DNA from: an uncultured Clostridium sp.
Lineage (GTDB): Bacteria > Bacillota > Clostridia > TANB77 > CAG-508
Direction: 5' to 3'
Length of the DNA stretch: 64,000 nucleotides
NCBI GenBank assembly: GCA_948438085.1
Contig: CAOJKP010000005.1
Coordinates: 1-64,000, forward strand
The notes under the pieces are model-generated. The model worked only from the letters and a program-made list of their open reading frames with translations. It was not told the DNA's origin and ran no database searches. Positions 17,901 to 25,817 of this stretch are shown in pieces. Positions within the stretch are counted from its first letter, which is position 1, and each line of letters starts with the position of its first letter. Both the position numbers and the translations under genes were made by a program.

Positions 17901-18421
17901 TGAATTTCTAGGTAATAATCTTCTTTAAAAATATTTTTAAACCATAATGCTATTTCTTTTGCCTTATCTATGTCATCTTTTAATATTGCCTGGCTTACTT
18001 CTCCTGCAAGACATGCACTACAACATACTATTCCTTCATGATATTTTTCTAATATTTCTTTATCTATACGTGGTTTATAATAAAATCCTTCTGTAAATCC
18101 CATTGATACAAGCCTTGTTAGATTTTTATATCCTTCATTATTTTTTGCAAGCAAAATCAAATGGTTGTTTCCATCTATTCCAGCTTCTTTATCAAATCTT
18201 GTTCTATTTGCAACATATACTTCACAACCTATTATTGGTTTTATTCCTTCATTTTTACAAGCTTTATAGAAGTCTATTACACCATACATTGCTCCATGAT
18301 CTGTAATAGCTATAGAATCCATTCCAAGTTCTTTTGCTCGTTTTGGTAAATCTTTTATTCTATTTGCTCCATCTAATAGACTAAATTCACTATGTATATG
18401 TAAGTGTACAAATTCTGACAT
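14942..18421 (-). CDS. dnaE: DNA polymerase III subunit alpha, DnaE type
   Basis: 1159 residues, full length. The N-terminal PHP domain has HLHIHSEFSLLDG and ITDHGAMYG. The polymerase core carries GPGRGSGAGS and the catalytic aspartates in SMPDFDVDFCYERR (about residue 400). Next come ACGIVIT, the thumb/finger segment RRAMGKKKLDVM, an HhH region and a C-terminal OB-fold (TIKIAGIITSIKKKYTKT). In Firmicutes DnaE works with PolC, extending primers on the lagging strand. rqcP lies 14 nt upstream and two hypothetical genes follow. Confidence 0.97.
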   Translation of the reverse strand: MSEFVHLHIHSEFSLLDGANRIKDLPKRAKELGMDSIAITDHGAMYGVIDFYKACKNEGIKPIIGCEVYVANRTRFDKEAGIDGNNHLILLAKNNEGYKNLTRLVSMGFTEGFYYKPRIDKEILEKYHEGIVCCSACLAGEVSQAILKDDIDKAKEIALWFKNIFKEDYYLEIQNNGIPKQVLVNQKIIQIAHELDIPLVATNDAHYLRKEDAYNHEVLLCIQTGKKMNDETRMKFDTEELYVKSQEEMIEYFKNIPEAIENTVKIAQKCNVEFEFGHTILPNYDVPKEYKTHYDYLKYLCCEGMKKRYGDNPNDEIIKRAEYELSVIDKMGYVDYYLIVWDYINYAKSVGIPVGPGRGSGAGSILAYAIGITDIDPIKYNLLFERFLNPERISMPDFDVDFCYERRQEVIDYVCKKYGYDHVSQIITFGTMAAKMVIRDVGRALDIPYSEADRLAKMIPNEIHITIKKALEQNKELKEEYDTNPETKKVLDIAMALEGMPRQASTHACGIVITKQPVVDYVPLYVNPKDGAITTQFIMTTLEELGLLKMDFLGLRTLTVIQDAINLVKEHRNIQVEFDENMSDPKVYKLWANGESVGIFQFESQGMTNFMKELKPDSLEDIIAGVSLYRPGPMDQIPRYIKNKLNPEHAEYTHKSLEPILNVTYGCMVYQEQVMQIVRDLAGYSLGRADLVRRAMGKKKLDVMAKEREYFINGKLDDNGNIEIPGCVRNGIDEKSANKIFDEMAEFAKYAFNKSHAAAYAVVSYRTAYLKAYYPEEFMAATLNSFLGNLDKVPDYIEECKRLGIEILKPDINKSYTKFTVDDKKIRFGLGSIKNVGIGAVNAIVAERKKNGEYKNFTDFCERVSEESVNKKCIESLIKAGAFDNFEQTRNTLLASFETIIDTIQNSAKKMLQGQVTMFDLAPENDEMNDIKYTYTVLEECGKKELLSMEKEMLGIYISGHPLESLRQEISKVSTINTLKMRESSQEEIEEQEKANEYQDGQTIKIAGIITSIKKKYTKTNKIMAFLTLEDLYGQAEIIVFENAYMQASNILMEEKIVLIEGRLSIREDEETKIVANKITEFEQNKTKNLLLDITNLEEETKKKLRGAIKFFNGEKNNIAIFIKENDEQKPCGAIFLTDEIIKQFKEIIGENRVIIIEK

Positions 18422-18435
18422 ATAACCTCCTTGTA

Positions 18436-18672
18436 TTATAGTATTTTTATTAATTCATCTATATTTTTTCCTTGTACTTCTGGTATTCTAATTATTTCAA
18501 ATTTAGATATTTTATCTCCAAAAGCAATTTCTACAATATCTCCAACTTTTACATTATAGCTTGCTTTTACCACACTGCCATTAACTTTTACTCTTCCATT
18601 ATCTGTAACTTCATTTGCAATAGTTCTTCTTTTTATTACTCTTGATACCTTCAAAAATTTATCTATTCTCAT
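18436..18672 (-). CDS. rqcP: S4-domain RNA-binding protein RqcP
   Basis: 78 residues consisting of an S4 domain: MRIDKFLKVSRVIKRRT, NGRVKVNGSVVKASY and VGDIVEIAFG. Length and sequence match YabO/RqcP, which binds obstructed 50S subunits and supports RqcH-driven alanine tailing in ribosome-associated quality control. In Bacillus it sits near mfd-yabN; here it precedes dnaE, 14 nt away. A paralogous Hsp15-like role in 50S recycling is closely related and not excluded. Confidence 0.88.
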   Translation of the reverse strand: MRIDKFLKVSRVIKRRTIANEVTDNGRVKVNGSVVKASYNVKVGDIVEIAFGDKISKFEIIRIPEVQGKNIDELIKIL

Positions 18673-18726
18673 ATTATTGTTCTCCTTTTATTTTGTAATT
18701 GTTATATCATATTTTCTAAAAATAGT

Positions 18727-18787
18727 AAATACTAATTAAGCCTATCAATAATACTTTAAAGTAAATTGATAGGTTTAATTAGTATTT
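18727..18787. terminator. Hairpin upstream of rqcP
   Basis: Arms 18727-18749 and 18765-18787 pair over 23 nt with one G-T, enclosing ACTTTAAAGT, itself a palindrome. T-rich and A-rich flanks suit termination in either direction. No gene clearly ends into it, so it probably insulates rqcP-dnaE from the repeat patch upstream. Confidence 0.5.
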
Positions 18788-18825
18788 TAAATTTTACAAG
18801 TTTTTTATTTTATTCTTATTGTCAT

Positions 18826-18935
18826 TTCTCTGGAGATTAGACCGCCTAAAACAGCCCCTACATTTTGCCACCTGTTAGTCGCAGTGAAAAATGAATGATA
18901 AATATTGAATAATGTAAATAGTTTTATTTTGAAAA
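18826..18935. repeat. GC-richer dispersed repeat patch before the ger operon
   Basis: On the minus strand CATTATTCAATATT.ATCATT and CATT.TTCACTG.GAC match the patch at 32880-32935. They are followed by ATGTAGGGGCTGTTTTAGGC and GGTCTAATCTCCAGAGA. The GTAGGGGC core recurs at 32958-33092. The base composition differs from neighbouring spacers. An open frame through it (18805-19026, minus) is best read as non-coding. Confidence 0.6.
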
Positions 18936-19018
18936 TATTTTCTCGTTTTTCTTTATTTTGTATAGTTTTATAAAAATTGTAAATAATATTTTTAATAAAT
19001 GCTCGAATGGAGGTTTTT

Positions 19019-20749
19019 ATGAGCAATTTTGTAAAACAATTATTTTACGATTTATTTAAATACGAAGATAATAACTATCATGATTTTATATTACCAGAAA
19101 CCAATCATGAAAAAGCTAAGCTTTATGATGGTAATCCTAATAGCGATAACAATGATAATAATAATGAACAAGATAAATCAAATCCCAAAAAACTATACAA
19201 TGCAATTGATGTTAATTTAGAAATTGTTAAAAATCAGTATAATGCTGATATTAATAGTGATATTGTAATTAGAGATTTTAACTTAACTGCTAGAAATAAA
19301 CAATATAAAGCATTTTTATTATATATTGATGGAATGGTAAATACTGATAGTATTAATCATTTTGTTTTAAACCCTTTAATGTTAAAAAATACAGCAAATA
19401 TGTATGATAATTCTGAAAACGAAGTTGTTAGAAAAGCAATTAGTAATAATATTGTTATAAGAAAAGTAAAAAAATTCGATTTAGCTGACTATATATATAA
19501 TAACCTTGTTCCACAAAATAGTGTTGAAAAATTGAGTGATTTTGAAAAAATTGCTTCAAGTGTTAATATGGGAAATTGTCTATTGTTTGTAGATACTCTT
19601 AATATTGCTTTTGATATAGATGTTAAAGGTTTTAAGCAAAGAAGTGTCGATAAACCTGAAAATGAAATTGTAATTCGTGGTCCTCATGAGGCTTTTGTTG
19701 AATCAATAAGAACTAATACTTCTTTAATACGTAGAATTATAAACAACGAACATTTAATTATTGAAAACATAGAGATTGGTAAAATAAGTAAAACGAAATG
19801 TGCTATTTGCTATCTAAATAATGTCGCTAATGATAGTTTAGTTGGTGAAGTAAAATATAGATTAAGTAATATTTCTATTGATTATTTAACATCTGCTGGT
19901 CAACTTGAACAGTTAATAGAGGATAATGGAAAATTTAGCCTTCCTCAACTTCTTGCTACTGAACGTCCAGATAAGGCAAGTAACTATATTTTAGAAGGAC
20001 GTGTAGTTATTATTGTAAATGGTTCCCCTTACGCATTAATAGCTCCTGCAACATTTTTAGATTTTTTATGTACTCCTGAAGACTATAACTTAAAATATCA
20101 ATTCTCTAATTTACTAAAATTTATACGTATTTTAGCTTTACTTATAACTTTACTTTTACCAGGATTTTACATCGCCATTGTTAATTTTCATCAAGAATTG
20201 CTTCCTACTGAATTACTGTTTTCTATTGTTGCAAGTAGAGAAACGGTACCTTTTCCTATACTATTTGAGTTGATAATTATGGAAGTTTCATTTGAATTAA
20301 TTCGTGAAGCAGGTCTTAGAGTTCCTTCACCAATTGGTCCTACTATTGGTATTGTTGGTGCCTTAGTTTTAGGTCAAGCTGCTGTTGATGCAAGTATTGT
20401 AAGTCCTATTTTAATAATTATTGTTGCTATTACTGGTATTACTTCTTTTGCTGTTCCAGATTTTTCTCTTAGTTTTTACTGTAGAATATCTAGATTTGCC
20501 TATTTAATAGCTGGCTTTTTATTCGGATTTTTAGGAATTGCATTAGTTTGTTCTGTTCATCTTATAATTGCTTGTTCTATAAAGTCTTTTGGAACACCTT
20601 ATTTACAACCTTTTGTTCCTATGACTGAAAATTTAAAAGGCATTCTTCTTTCTCCTGCTTGGAAACGTGAAAGACGTGCAGATTTTTTAAATCCAAAACG
20701 TGAATTTAAACAAGATAAAATTAGCATGAATTGGAAAAATGATAGTTAA
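19019..20749 (+). CDS. Spore germination receptor subunit, GerA family
   Basis: About 576 residues. A hydrophilic N-terminal half (1-330) carries the family motifs LLYIDGMVNTDSINHFVLNP, VIRGPHEAFVESIRTNTSLIRR and LPQLLATERPDKA. A membrane half (about 345-535) with five or so helices includes FPILFELIIMEVSFELIREA and VPSPIGPTIGIVGALVLG. A-subunits form the germinant receptor of the spore inner membrane with B and C subunits. The ATG at 19019 follows GGAGG with 5-nt spacing; an upstream ATG at 19007 overlaps that site. An unusual Asn/Asp-rich stretch (about 36-56) follows the N-terminus. Confidence 0.95.
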   Translation: MSNFVKQLFYDLFKYEDNNYHDFILPETNHEKAKLYDGNPNSDNNDNNNEQDKSNPKKLYNAIDVNLEIVKNQYNADINSDIVIRDFNLTARNKQYKAFLLYIDGMVNTDSINHFVLNPLMLKNTANMYDNSENEVVRKAISNNIVIRKVKKFDLADYIYNNLVPQNSVEKLSDFEKIASSVNMGNCLLFVDTLNIAFDIDVKGFKQRSVDKPENEIVIRGPHEAFVESIRTNTSLIRRIINNEHLIIENIEIGKISKTKCAICYLNNVANDSLVGEVKYRLSNISIDYLTSAGQLEQLIEDNGKFSLPQLLATERPDKASNYILEGRVVIIVNGSPYALIAPATFLDFLCTPEDYNLKYQFSNLLKFIRILALLITLLLPGFYIAIVNFHQELLPTELLFSIVASRETVPFPILFELIIMEVSFELIREAGLRVPSPIGPTIGIVGALVLGQAAVDASIVSPILIIIVAITGITSFAVPDFSLSFYCRISRFAYLIAGFLFGFLGIALVCSVHLIIACSIKSFGTPYLQPFVPMTENLKGILLSPAWKRERRADFLNPKREFKQDKISMNWKNDS

Positions 20750-20783
20750 GATATTTCTTCATAGAAAGGATTGAAAATAATTT

Positions 20784-21878
20784 ATGGATTATTGCAAAAT
20801 TGGCAAGTACCAAGCTATTTCATTAATACTAATATTAATGTTAAATCATTTAATACTAAATATACCCCAAAATATGTACGAAATTTCTGGCAATTCTATT
20901 TTATTAAATATAATATGGATAAGTACTGTAATTATACTTATTACATTTATAGTTATAAAATTATTCAAAAATTTTGCTGGTAAAGATTTACTTGATATTA
21001 CAGATTTTGTTTTTGGAAAAAAAATTAGAACAATTGTTGGAATAGTATTTATTATATACTTTTTATTAAGTAGTAGTTTTCTTCTTCGAAACTTTGTTGA
21101 AGATATACATTCAATATATTACATTCAAATTCCAACGTGGGTATTATGTATATTAATGCTTTCCATTGGTATAATTTCTAATAAATTAGGTGCAAATACT
21201 GTTTGTAAATATAATTCTATTATTGTTTTCATTATGCTTATTAGTACAATTCTAGTTTTATTAACAGCTATTCCATATTATTCTACTAATAATATTTATC
21301 CTTTATTGGGAAATGGAATAAATGCAACATTTTTAAATGGATTATCTAATATTTATGCTTTTTCTGGATTTAGCTTTTTATACTTTATTATGCCGATTTT
21401 AAAAAGTAATAAAGATTTTAAAAAAGTTGGAATATCTAGTATAATTGTTTCTAGTATATACATTTTCTTTGCTATGTTAACATTTTTATTTTCATTTACA
21501 TTTCGTATTCCAACAAATGGGTCTTCTCCTTTATATTTAGTACTTCTCTCTGCAGAATTAGGACGATTCTTTCAAAGACCTGCCGCAATTTTTATTTTAA
21601 CGTGGATGCTAAGTATTATGTCATTTTTATCTGTTATTATTATGTTTTGCTCAATTATATTTAAAAAAATGTGCAATACCAAGAATTCATCTAGTCTCTC
21701 TTATATTTTTGGTAGTCTAATTTATATTATTGCATTAATACCATCAAATTTAATTATTGTACATGATTTTGAAAATACTATTTATAGATATTTTACTATC
21801 ATTTTAGTTTTTATTTTAGTCCCATTATTATTAATTATTGCAAACATAAAATATAAGCATCTTAAAGGAGGTACTTGA
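20784..21878 (+). CDS. Spore germination receptor subunit, GerB (GerAB) family permease
   Basis: 364 residues with about ten membrane helices, the amino-acid-permease-like layout of the GerAB/spore-permease family. It begins with ISLILILMLNHLILNIPQN and contains DLLDITDFVFGKKIRTIVG and LNGLSNIYAFSGFSFLYFIMP. B subunits bind germinants such as L-alanine within the membrane. It follows gerA by 34 nt; AGAAAGGA precedes the ATG with a rather long spacing. The stop is separated from the gerC start by one base. Confidence 0.93.
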   Translation: MDYCKIGKYQAISLILILMLNHLILNIPQNMYEISGNSILLNIIWISTVIILITFIVIKLFKNFAGKDLLDITDFVFGKKIRTIVGIVFIIYFLLSSSFLLRNFVEDIHSIYYIQIPTWVLCILMLSIGIISNKLGANTVCKYNSIIVFIMLISTILVLLTAIPYYSTNNIYPLLGNGINATFLNGLSNIYAFSGFSFLYFIMPILKSNKDFKKVGISSIIVSSIYIFFAMLTFLFSFTFRIPTNGSSPLYLVLLSAELGRFFQRPAAIFILTWMLSIMSFLSVIIMFCSIIFKKMCNTKNSSSLSYIFGSLIYIIALIPSNLIIVHDFENTIYRYFTIILVFILVPLLLIIANIKYKHLKGGT

Positions 21879-21879
21879 T

Positions 21880-23100
21880 TTGATACAAAAAATAAAAAAA
21901 TTTATCATAGCTATTGTATGTGTAGCATTAGTCTTCTATTTTTTACTTCAACAATATAATTTATATGATATAGATAATTTAGCATATGTTATTGCTCTCG
22001 GGTTTGATGTTGGTGATAATAATATATTAAAATTGAGTTTTCAAATATCTGCTCTTGGTAGTTCTTCTGGTGAAAGTGGTAAAGCTCAATCTGATAATCC
22101 AAAAGTAAATACTGTTGAATGTTCTTCTTTAGAAAATGGTATAAATATTATGAATAGTTATTTAAGCAAAGATCTTAATTTAGCTCATTGTAAAATGATT
22201 ATATTTTCTGAAGAACTTGCAAGTATGGATATTTCTGATTATATCTATACATTAGTAAATAATAATCAAATACGTTCAGATTCCAATATTTTGATTAGTA
22301 GATGCAGTGCTGAATATTTTTTAAATAATTCTAAACCAGTTTTAGAAAGCTTAGCTGCTAGATATTATGAAACCGTTCCTTTAAGTAGTGAATATACAGG
22401 TTATACTCAAAATGTTACATTAAAGCAATTTTTTATAAAAATGTCTTGTAAATATCAAAATCCTGTTTCTATCCTTGGTGATGTAAATTCTTCTGAATCA
22501 CATAGCGAATTTTCTGATTTAACAAACATAGAAAAGGACTCTAGCTACAAAGCTGGACAAACAAATATAAATCATTCTTCTAAAGAAGTAGAAACTATAG
22601 GTCTTGCAGTTTTTAAAAATGAAAGTTTAGTTGGTGAATTAACTGCTTTCGAAACTCTTTGTCACTTAATGGTTACAAATCAAATAAATCGTGCTCAATT
22701 AACTATTCCTAATCCTTTTGTTCAAAATGAATCTGTTACATTACTTCTAAAACCAACTAATAATTTTAAAAAAGATGTTAAAATTGTTAATAATACTCCA
22801 TATATTAGTGTGTCTCCTAATTTTGAAGCAAATATTTTAACTTCTAATAAACACTCACCTAATTTAAATCCAGATGAGATTAATATATTAGAACAATATG
22901 CTGTTTCATATTTAAATTCTAAGATAAATGAGTATTTGTATAAAACATCTAAACAATTTAAGTCTGATATAGATGAATTTGGAGGATATGCTTCAAAATA
23001 CTTTCTTTACACAAAAGATTGGGAAGATTTTGATTGGAATAGTGCATATGAGAATGCATTTTTTAATGTAAATAGTAAAATTCGTATTGTTTCTGGATAA
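21880..23100 (+). CDS. Spore germination receptor subunit, Ger(x)C family
   Basis: 406 residues. An N-terminal membrane helix (8-24) is followed by IDNLAYVIALGFDVGD, then the three-domain GerAC fold with FSEELASMDISDYIYTLVNN, SRCSAEYFL, VETIGLAVFKNESLVGEL and a C-terminal YAVSYLNSKINEYLYKT helix. C subunits are normally lipoproteins, with an LxGCW-like lipobox before the first domain. Here the only early Cys lies inside the hydrophobic helix (VCVALV) and no lipobox is seen, so this copy is probably anchored by its uncleaved helix. The TTG start is supported by AAAGGAGG seven bases upstream. Confidence 0.88.
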   Translation: MIQKIKKFIIAIVCVALVFYFLLQQYNLYDIDNLAYVIALGFDVGDNNILKLSFQISALGSSSGESGKAQSDNPKVNTVECSSLENGINIMNSYLSKDLNLAHCKMIIFSEELASMDISDYIYTLVNNNQIRSDSNILISRCSAEYFLNNSKPVLESLAARYYETVPLSSEYTGYTQNVTLKQFFIKMSCKYQNPVSILGDVNSSESHSEFSDLTNIEKDSSYKAGQTNINHSSKEVETIGLAVFKNESLVGELTAFETLCHLMVTNQINRAQLTIPNPFVQNESVTLLLKPTNNFKKDVKIVNNTPYISVSPNFEANILTSNKHSPNLNPDEINILEQYAVSYLNSKINEYLYKTSKQFKSDIDEFGGYASKYFLYTKDWEDFDWNSAYENAFFNVNSKIRIVSG

Positions 23101-23111
23101 GTGGAGGATTT

Positions 23112-23279
23112 ATGAGATTTTTTATTGTTATATTAAGTATATATATATTTATTGAAACAGCAAAGTATGCAATTTTTGAATTTAAAGAACAACAAAATAA
23201 GGTTGCTGGAGTAATATTGTTTATACTTTCAGTAGCTTGTTCTGTTGGAGTTTCTACTGTAACATACATTAAGTATTAG
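23112..23279 (+). CDS. 55-residue two-helix membrane protein in the ger operon
   Basis: It starts at ATG 23112 after GGAGG (23103-23107), 11 nt beyond the gerC stop. The 55 residues form two hydrophobic segments (about 3-16 and 31-51) joined by a charged FEFKEQQNK turn. It is unrecognised by sequence. Small D-subunits (GerD-like/GerKD-type two-helix proteins) are known to accompany some ger operons, so an accessory receptor subunit is plausible from position, length and topology. A terminator follows directly. Confidence 0.65.
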   Translation: MRFFIVILSIYIFIETAKYAIFEFKEQQNKVAGVILFILSVACSVGVSTVTYIKY

Positions 23280-23294
23280 AGAAAATGAAAGAAA

Positions 23295-23323
23295 ACTAGA
23301 CAAAATATTAAGTTCTTGTCTAG
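23295..23323. terminator. Convergent terminator of the ger operon and truB
   Basis: ACTAGACAA (23295-23303) pairs with TTGTCTAGT (23315-23323), with T-rich tails on both strands. It lies between the convergent ger operon and truB. Confidence 0.75.
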
Positions 23324-24198
23324 TCTTCTTTTATTATTACATCTCTTTTTAACAGGTTTTTATTTACTATTCCTAATCCTATAAATTTGCTATTATTATA
23401 TACTCTATATATGTCGTCTTTTAAATTCATTGTTAATTTTACTCCATTTAAAAATAACTGTAATTGCTTGTTATCAAGTTCTATTTTTTCTTTATTTTTA
23501 AATATTTGCTCTATTGTTATTATTTTATTTTCAATTTTTTCTTTATCTTCTTCATATCTTTTTAATTCTTCCACTGTTACTGTATTGTTTATTTCAAATT
23601 CTCCAACTTTTATTCTTTGTAGTTCCTTCATTATTCCAATTGTTCCTAATTTGTTTGCAATATCTTCGCATAAAGTTCTAATATATGTACCTTTTGAACA
23701 TTCTACTTTATATCTTATTTCTTTATTTTTTTCATCTACTTCTAGTAATTCTATATTGTATATATGTATTTTCCTTGGCTGAATTTCTACTTGTTTATTG
23801 CTTCTTGCATATTCATATAACTTTTTTCCATTTACTTTTATTGCAGAATACATTGGCGGATATTGTTCACATTTACCTATAAATTGATTAAGAACATTTT
23901 GGACTCTTTTTTTTAAATCGTTAGTATCTACTTTTGTTTCTTCTAATATTTTTCCTGTAGAATCAAGAGTATCGGTTTTTATTCCTAATTTTAGAGTTGC
24001 AATATATATTTTATCGTGATTTATTAAGTATTTTGAAATTTTAGTTGCATCACCTATTAATAGTGGTAATACTCCTGTTGCATTTGGGTCTAATGTTCCT
24101 GTATGTCCCATTTTTTCTTTTAAACTTTTTTTTGCAATTGACACTATATCGTGTGATGTATAATCTTTTGGTTTATTTATTAAAATTATACCATTCAT
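23320..24198 (-). CDS. truB: tRNA pseudouridine-55 synthase
   Basis: 292 residues. MNGIILINKPKDYTSHD opens the protein; catalytic Asp37 lies in GHTGTLDPNATGVL, followed by KCEQYPPMYSAIKVNGKKLYEYAR and KGTYIRTLCEDI. It forms pseudouridine-55 in the T-loop of tRNA. It ends the rimP-to-truB operon, but about 235 nt holding the structured repeat element separate it from nrnA. Its stop lies inside a bidirectional terminator shared with the ger operon. Confidence 0.97.
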   Translation of the reverse strand: MNGIILINKPKDYTSHDIVSIAKKSLKEKMGHTGTLDPNATGVLPLLIGDATKISKYLINHDKIYIATLKLGIKTDTLDSTGKILEETKVDTNDLKKRVQNVLNQFIGKCEQYPPMYSAIKVNGKKLYEYARSNKQVEIQPRKIHIYNIELLEVDEKNKEIRYKVECSKGTYIRTLCEDIANKLGTIGIMKELQRIKVGEFEINNTVTVEELKRYEEDKEKIENKIITIEQIFKNKEKIELDNKQLQLFLNGVKLTMNLKDDIYRVYNNSKFIGLGIVNKNLLKRDVIIKED

Positions 24199-24234
24199 TT
24201 CTTCTCCTTTTGTTAATATTTAAGATATAAATTA

Positions 24235-24393
24235 CCGCTCCCAGGAAGCAAATGTATAAAAATATTTTGAACAGTCGCCATTCCCCAATGAAACAGTACA
24301 AAATGTTAACACATTTTGACAGTTTCTATCGGTCCCCCACGCATGGCTCCTAATCGTTCTACAATATTTTTATACATTTCTTCCTTCGCGCTA
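24235..24393. repeat. Structured repeat element, copy 2 (inverted)
   Basis: The reverse complement of copy 1 (10597-10755), about 10 differences over 159 nt and no indels. The outer stem stays paired although its sequence differs (GTATA/TATAC here, GTTTT/AAAAC in copy 1). The internal GCCAT/ATGGC, GAAAC/GTTTC and CAAAATGT/ACATTTTG stems are identical. It sits between nrnA and truB inside an otherwise continuous operon. No clear target duplication is visible in the AT-rich flanks. Confidence 0.8.
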
Positions 24394-24434
24394 TTTTATT
24401 AATAATTTTAATCTTTGTGTAATTTTATGCAAAA

Positions 24435-25386
24435 CTATTTTAAATGATTTTTTATTTCATTCATTATTCTTAATTTTACTTCTTCTAATGAGGCATTTAT
24501 TGTACAACCTGCTGCTCTTACATGTCCTCCGCCTCCAAACATTAAGCTTACATCAGAAACATTTACGTAATTATTAGAACGTAATGAAACTTTGTATCCA
24601 TTTTCTACTTCCCTTAGAAAAACAGATACTTCTACTCCTTCAACTTCTCTACCTATATTAACTAACCCCTCATGATCTCCTGGATTAGCATTCACTTTTT
24701 CCAAATCTTCTTTATTTATATATGTAAATGCAACTTTTTCATTTTCCAAAAATTCTAGTCTATCTATGCACATTTTTGTTAATTCGAAATTTGCTTTGGT
24801 TTTAACTTCTAATACCCTTCTATATACCTCTGAAACATTTACTCCCATTGACAATAACTCTGATGTAAATTCAAATGTTTCTGAGGATGTTCCTGGATAT
24901 TTAAATCCTCCTGTATCTGTAATTATTCCTGTTAATAAACATGTTCCTATTTCAACATTAATATTAACTCCAATAAATTCTAATACTGTTATTAGTATTT
25001 GGCAACATGCTGGAGCATCTGGATTTACATAGTTATAATCTGCAAACATTGTATTACTTCCATGGTGATCAATATTAATTGTTACTTTTGCTTTTTCAAA
25101 ATATACAGCAAATCCATTTAATCTTTTTATATCTGCACAATCAAGTGCTATTGCTAAATCATACTCTTCAATACCTGTTTCTTTTTTCATTTGATTTGCA
25201 GATGGTAGAAATTCAAATGTTTTCGAGTATTCTGGAACAATCATATCAACTTGTTTTCCAAGTGTTTTTAAGGAATTATACACTGCAAGAATGCTTCCTA
25301 TTGCATCTCCATCTGGAGTTTCATGCGTAAGTAATATTATAGATTTTGCTTTTCCGAATTTCTTCTTTTATATTATCCAATGTCAT
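24435..25386 (-). pseudogene. nrnA: DHH/DHHA1 phosphoesterase (NrnA-like), frameshifted near the 5' end
   Basis: The intended start is ATG 25386-25384 (MTLDNIKEEIRKSK), after GAAAGGAATG. One extra A in the A4 run at 25347-25344 shifts the frame to an early stop. Removing it restores SIILLTHETPDGDAIGSILA, the metal-binding motif I, and then continues through ALDCAD, the DHH motif NIDHHGSN and the DHHA1 motif GGGGHVRAAG. The reconstructed length is about 316 residues. Without correction the longest frame starts at a GTG (25283) and lacks motif I. NrnA degrades nanoRNA and dephosphorylates pAp. Position after rbfA is the standard Firmicutes order. The lesion may be a sequencing error or a fresh mutation. 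Confidence 0.85.
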
Positions 25387-25432
25387 TATTATATTCATTC
25401 CTTTCAAAGAAATCTCTTTCTTTAATTTTGTT

Positions 25433-25798
25433 CTATTCATTTCTTTCTTTTTGTAAGTTTTTTATTATTGAATCTATCTTTGCTCCATATTCTATTGAAT
25501 CATCTAATTCAAATATAATTTCTGGTGTTATCCTTAAGTTTATTCTTCTTGCTATTTCTGTTCTTATATACCCAGATGATTTTTTTAGGTTTTCAAATGT
25601 TTCATTTAGATTTTTTGAATTAAGAATACTTACATATACTTTAGCATACTTTAAGTCTGGTGTTATTTTAGCTTTTGTTACACTTAATAATCCCGTTATG
25701 TTAGGATTATTAAGTTCATAACTAATTATATTGCTAATTTCCTTTTTTAATTCTTCATTAATTCTTTCAAATCTAGGATTGTTCTTTTGCATTAACAC
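25433..25798 (-). CDS. rbfA: Ribosome-binding factor A
   Basis: 121 residues, KH-like fold: RFERINEELKKEISNIISYEL, NITGLLSVTKAKITPDLKYAKVYVSIL and the C-terminal LRITPEIIFELDDSIEYG. RbfA binds the 30S subunit and aids late 16S 5'-end maturation, notably in the cold. It is 19 nt downstream of infB. Confidence 0.97.
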   Translation of the reverse strand: MLMQKNNPRFERINEELKKEISNIISYELNNPNITGLLSVTKAKITPDLKYAKVYVSILNSKNLNETFENLKKSSGYIRTEIARRINLRITPEIIFELDDSIEYGAKIDSIIKNLQKERNE

Positions 25799-25817
25799 TC
25801 ATTCCTTTCAAAAAGCT

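Noticed and set aside
18805-19026. 73-residue minus-strand frame ahead of the ger operon
   Set aside because: Its 3' half is the GC-rich repeat patch and it has no ribosome site; the similarity with the frame start at 33003 is due to shared repeat DNA.
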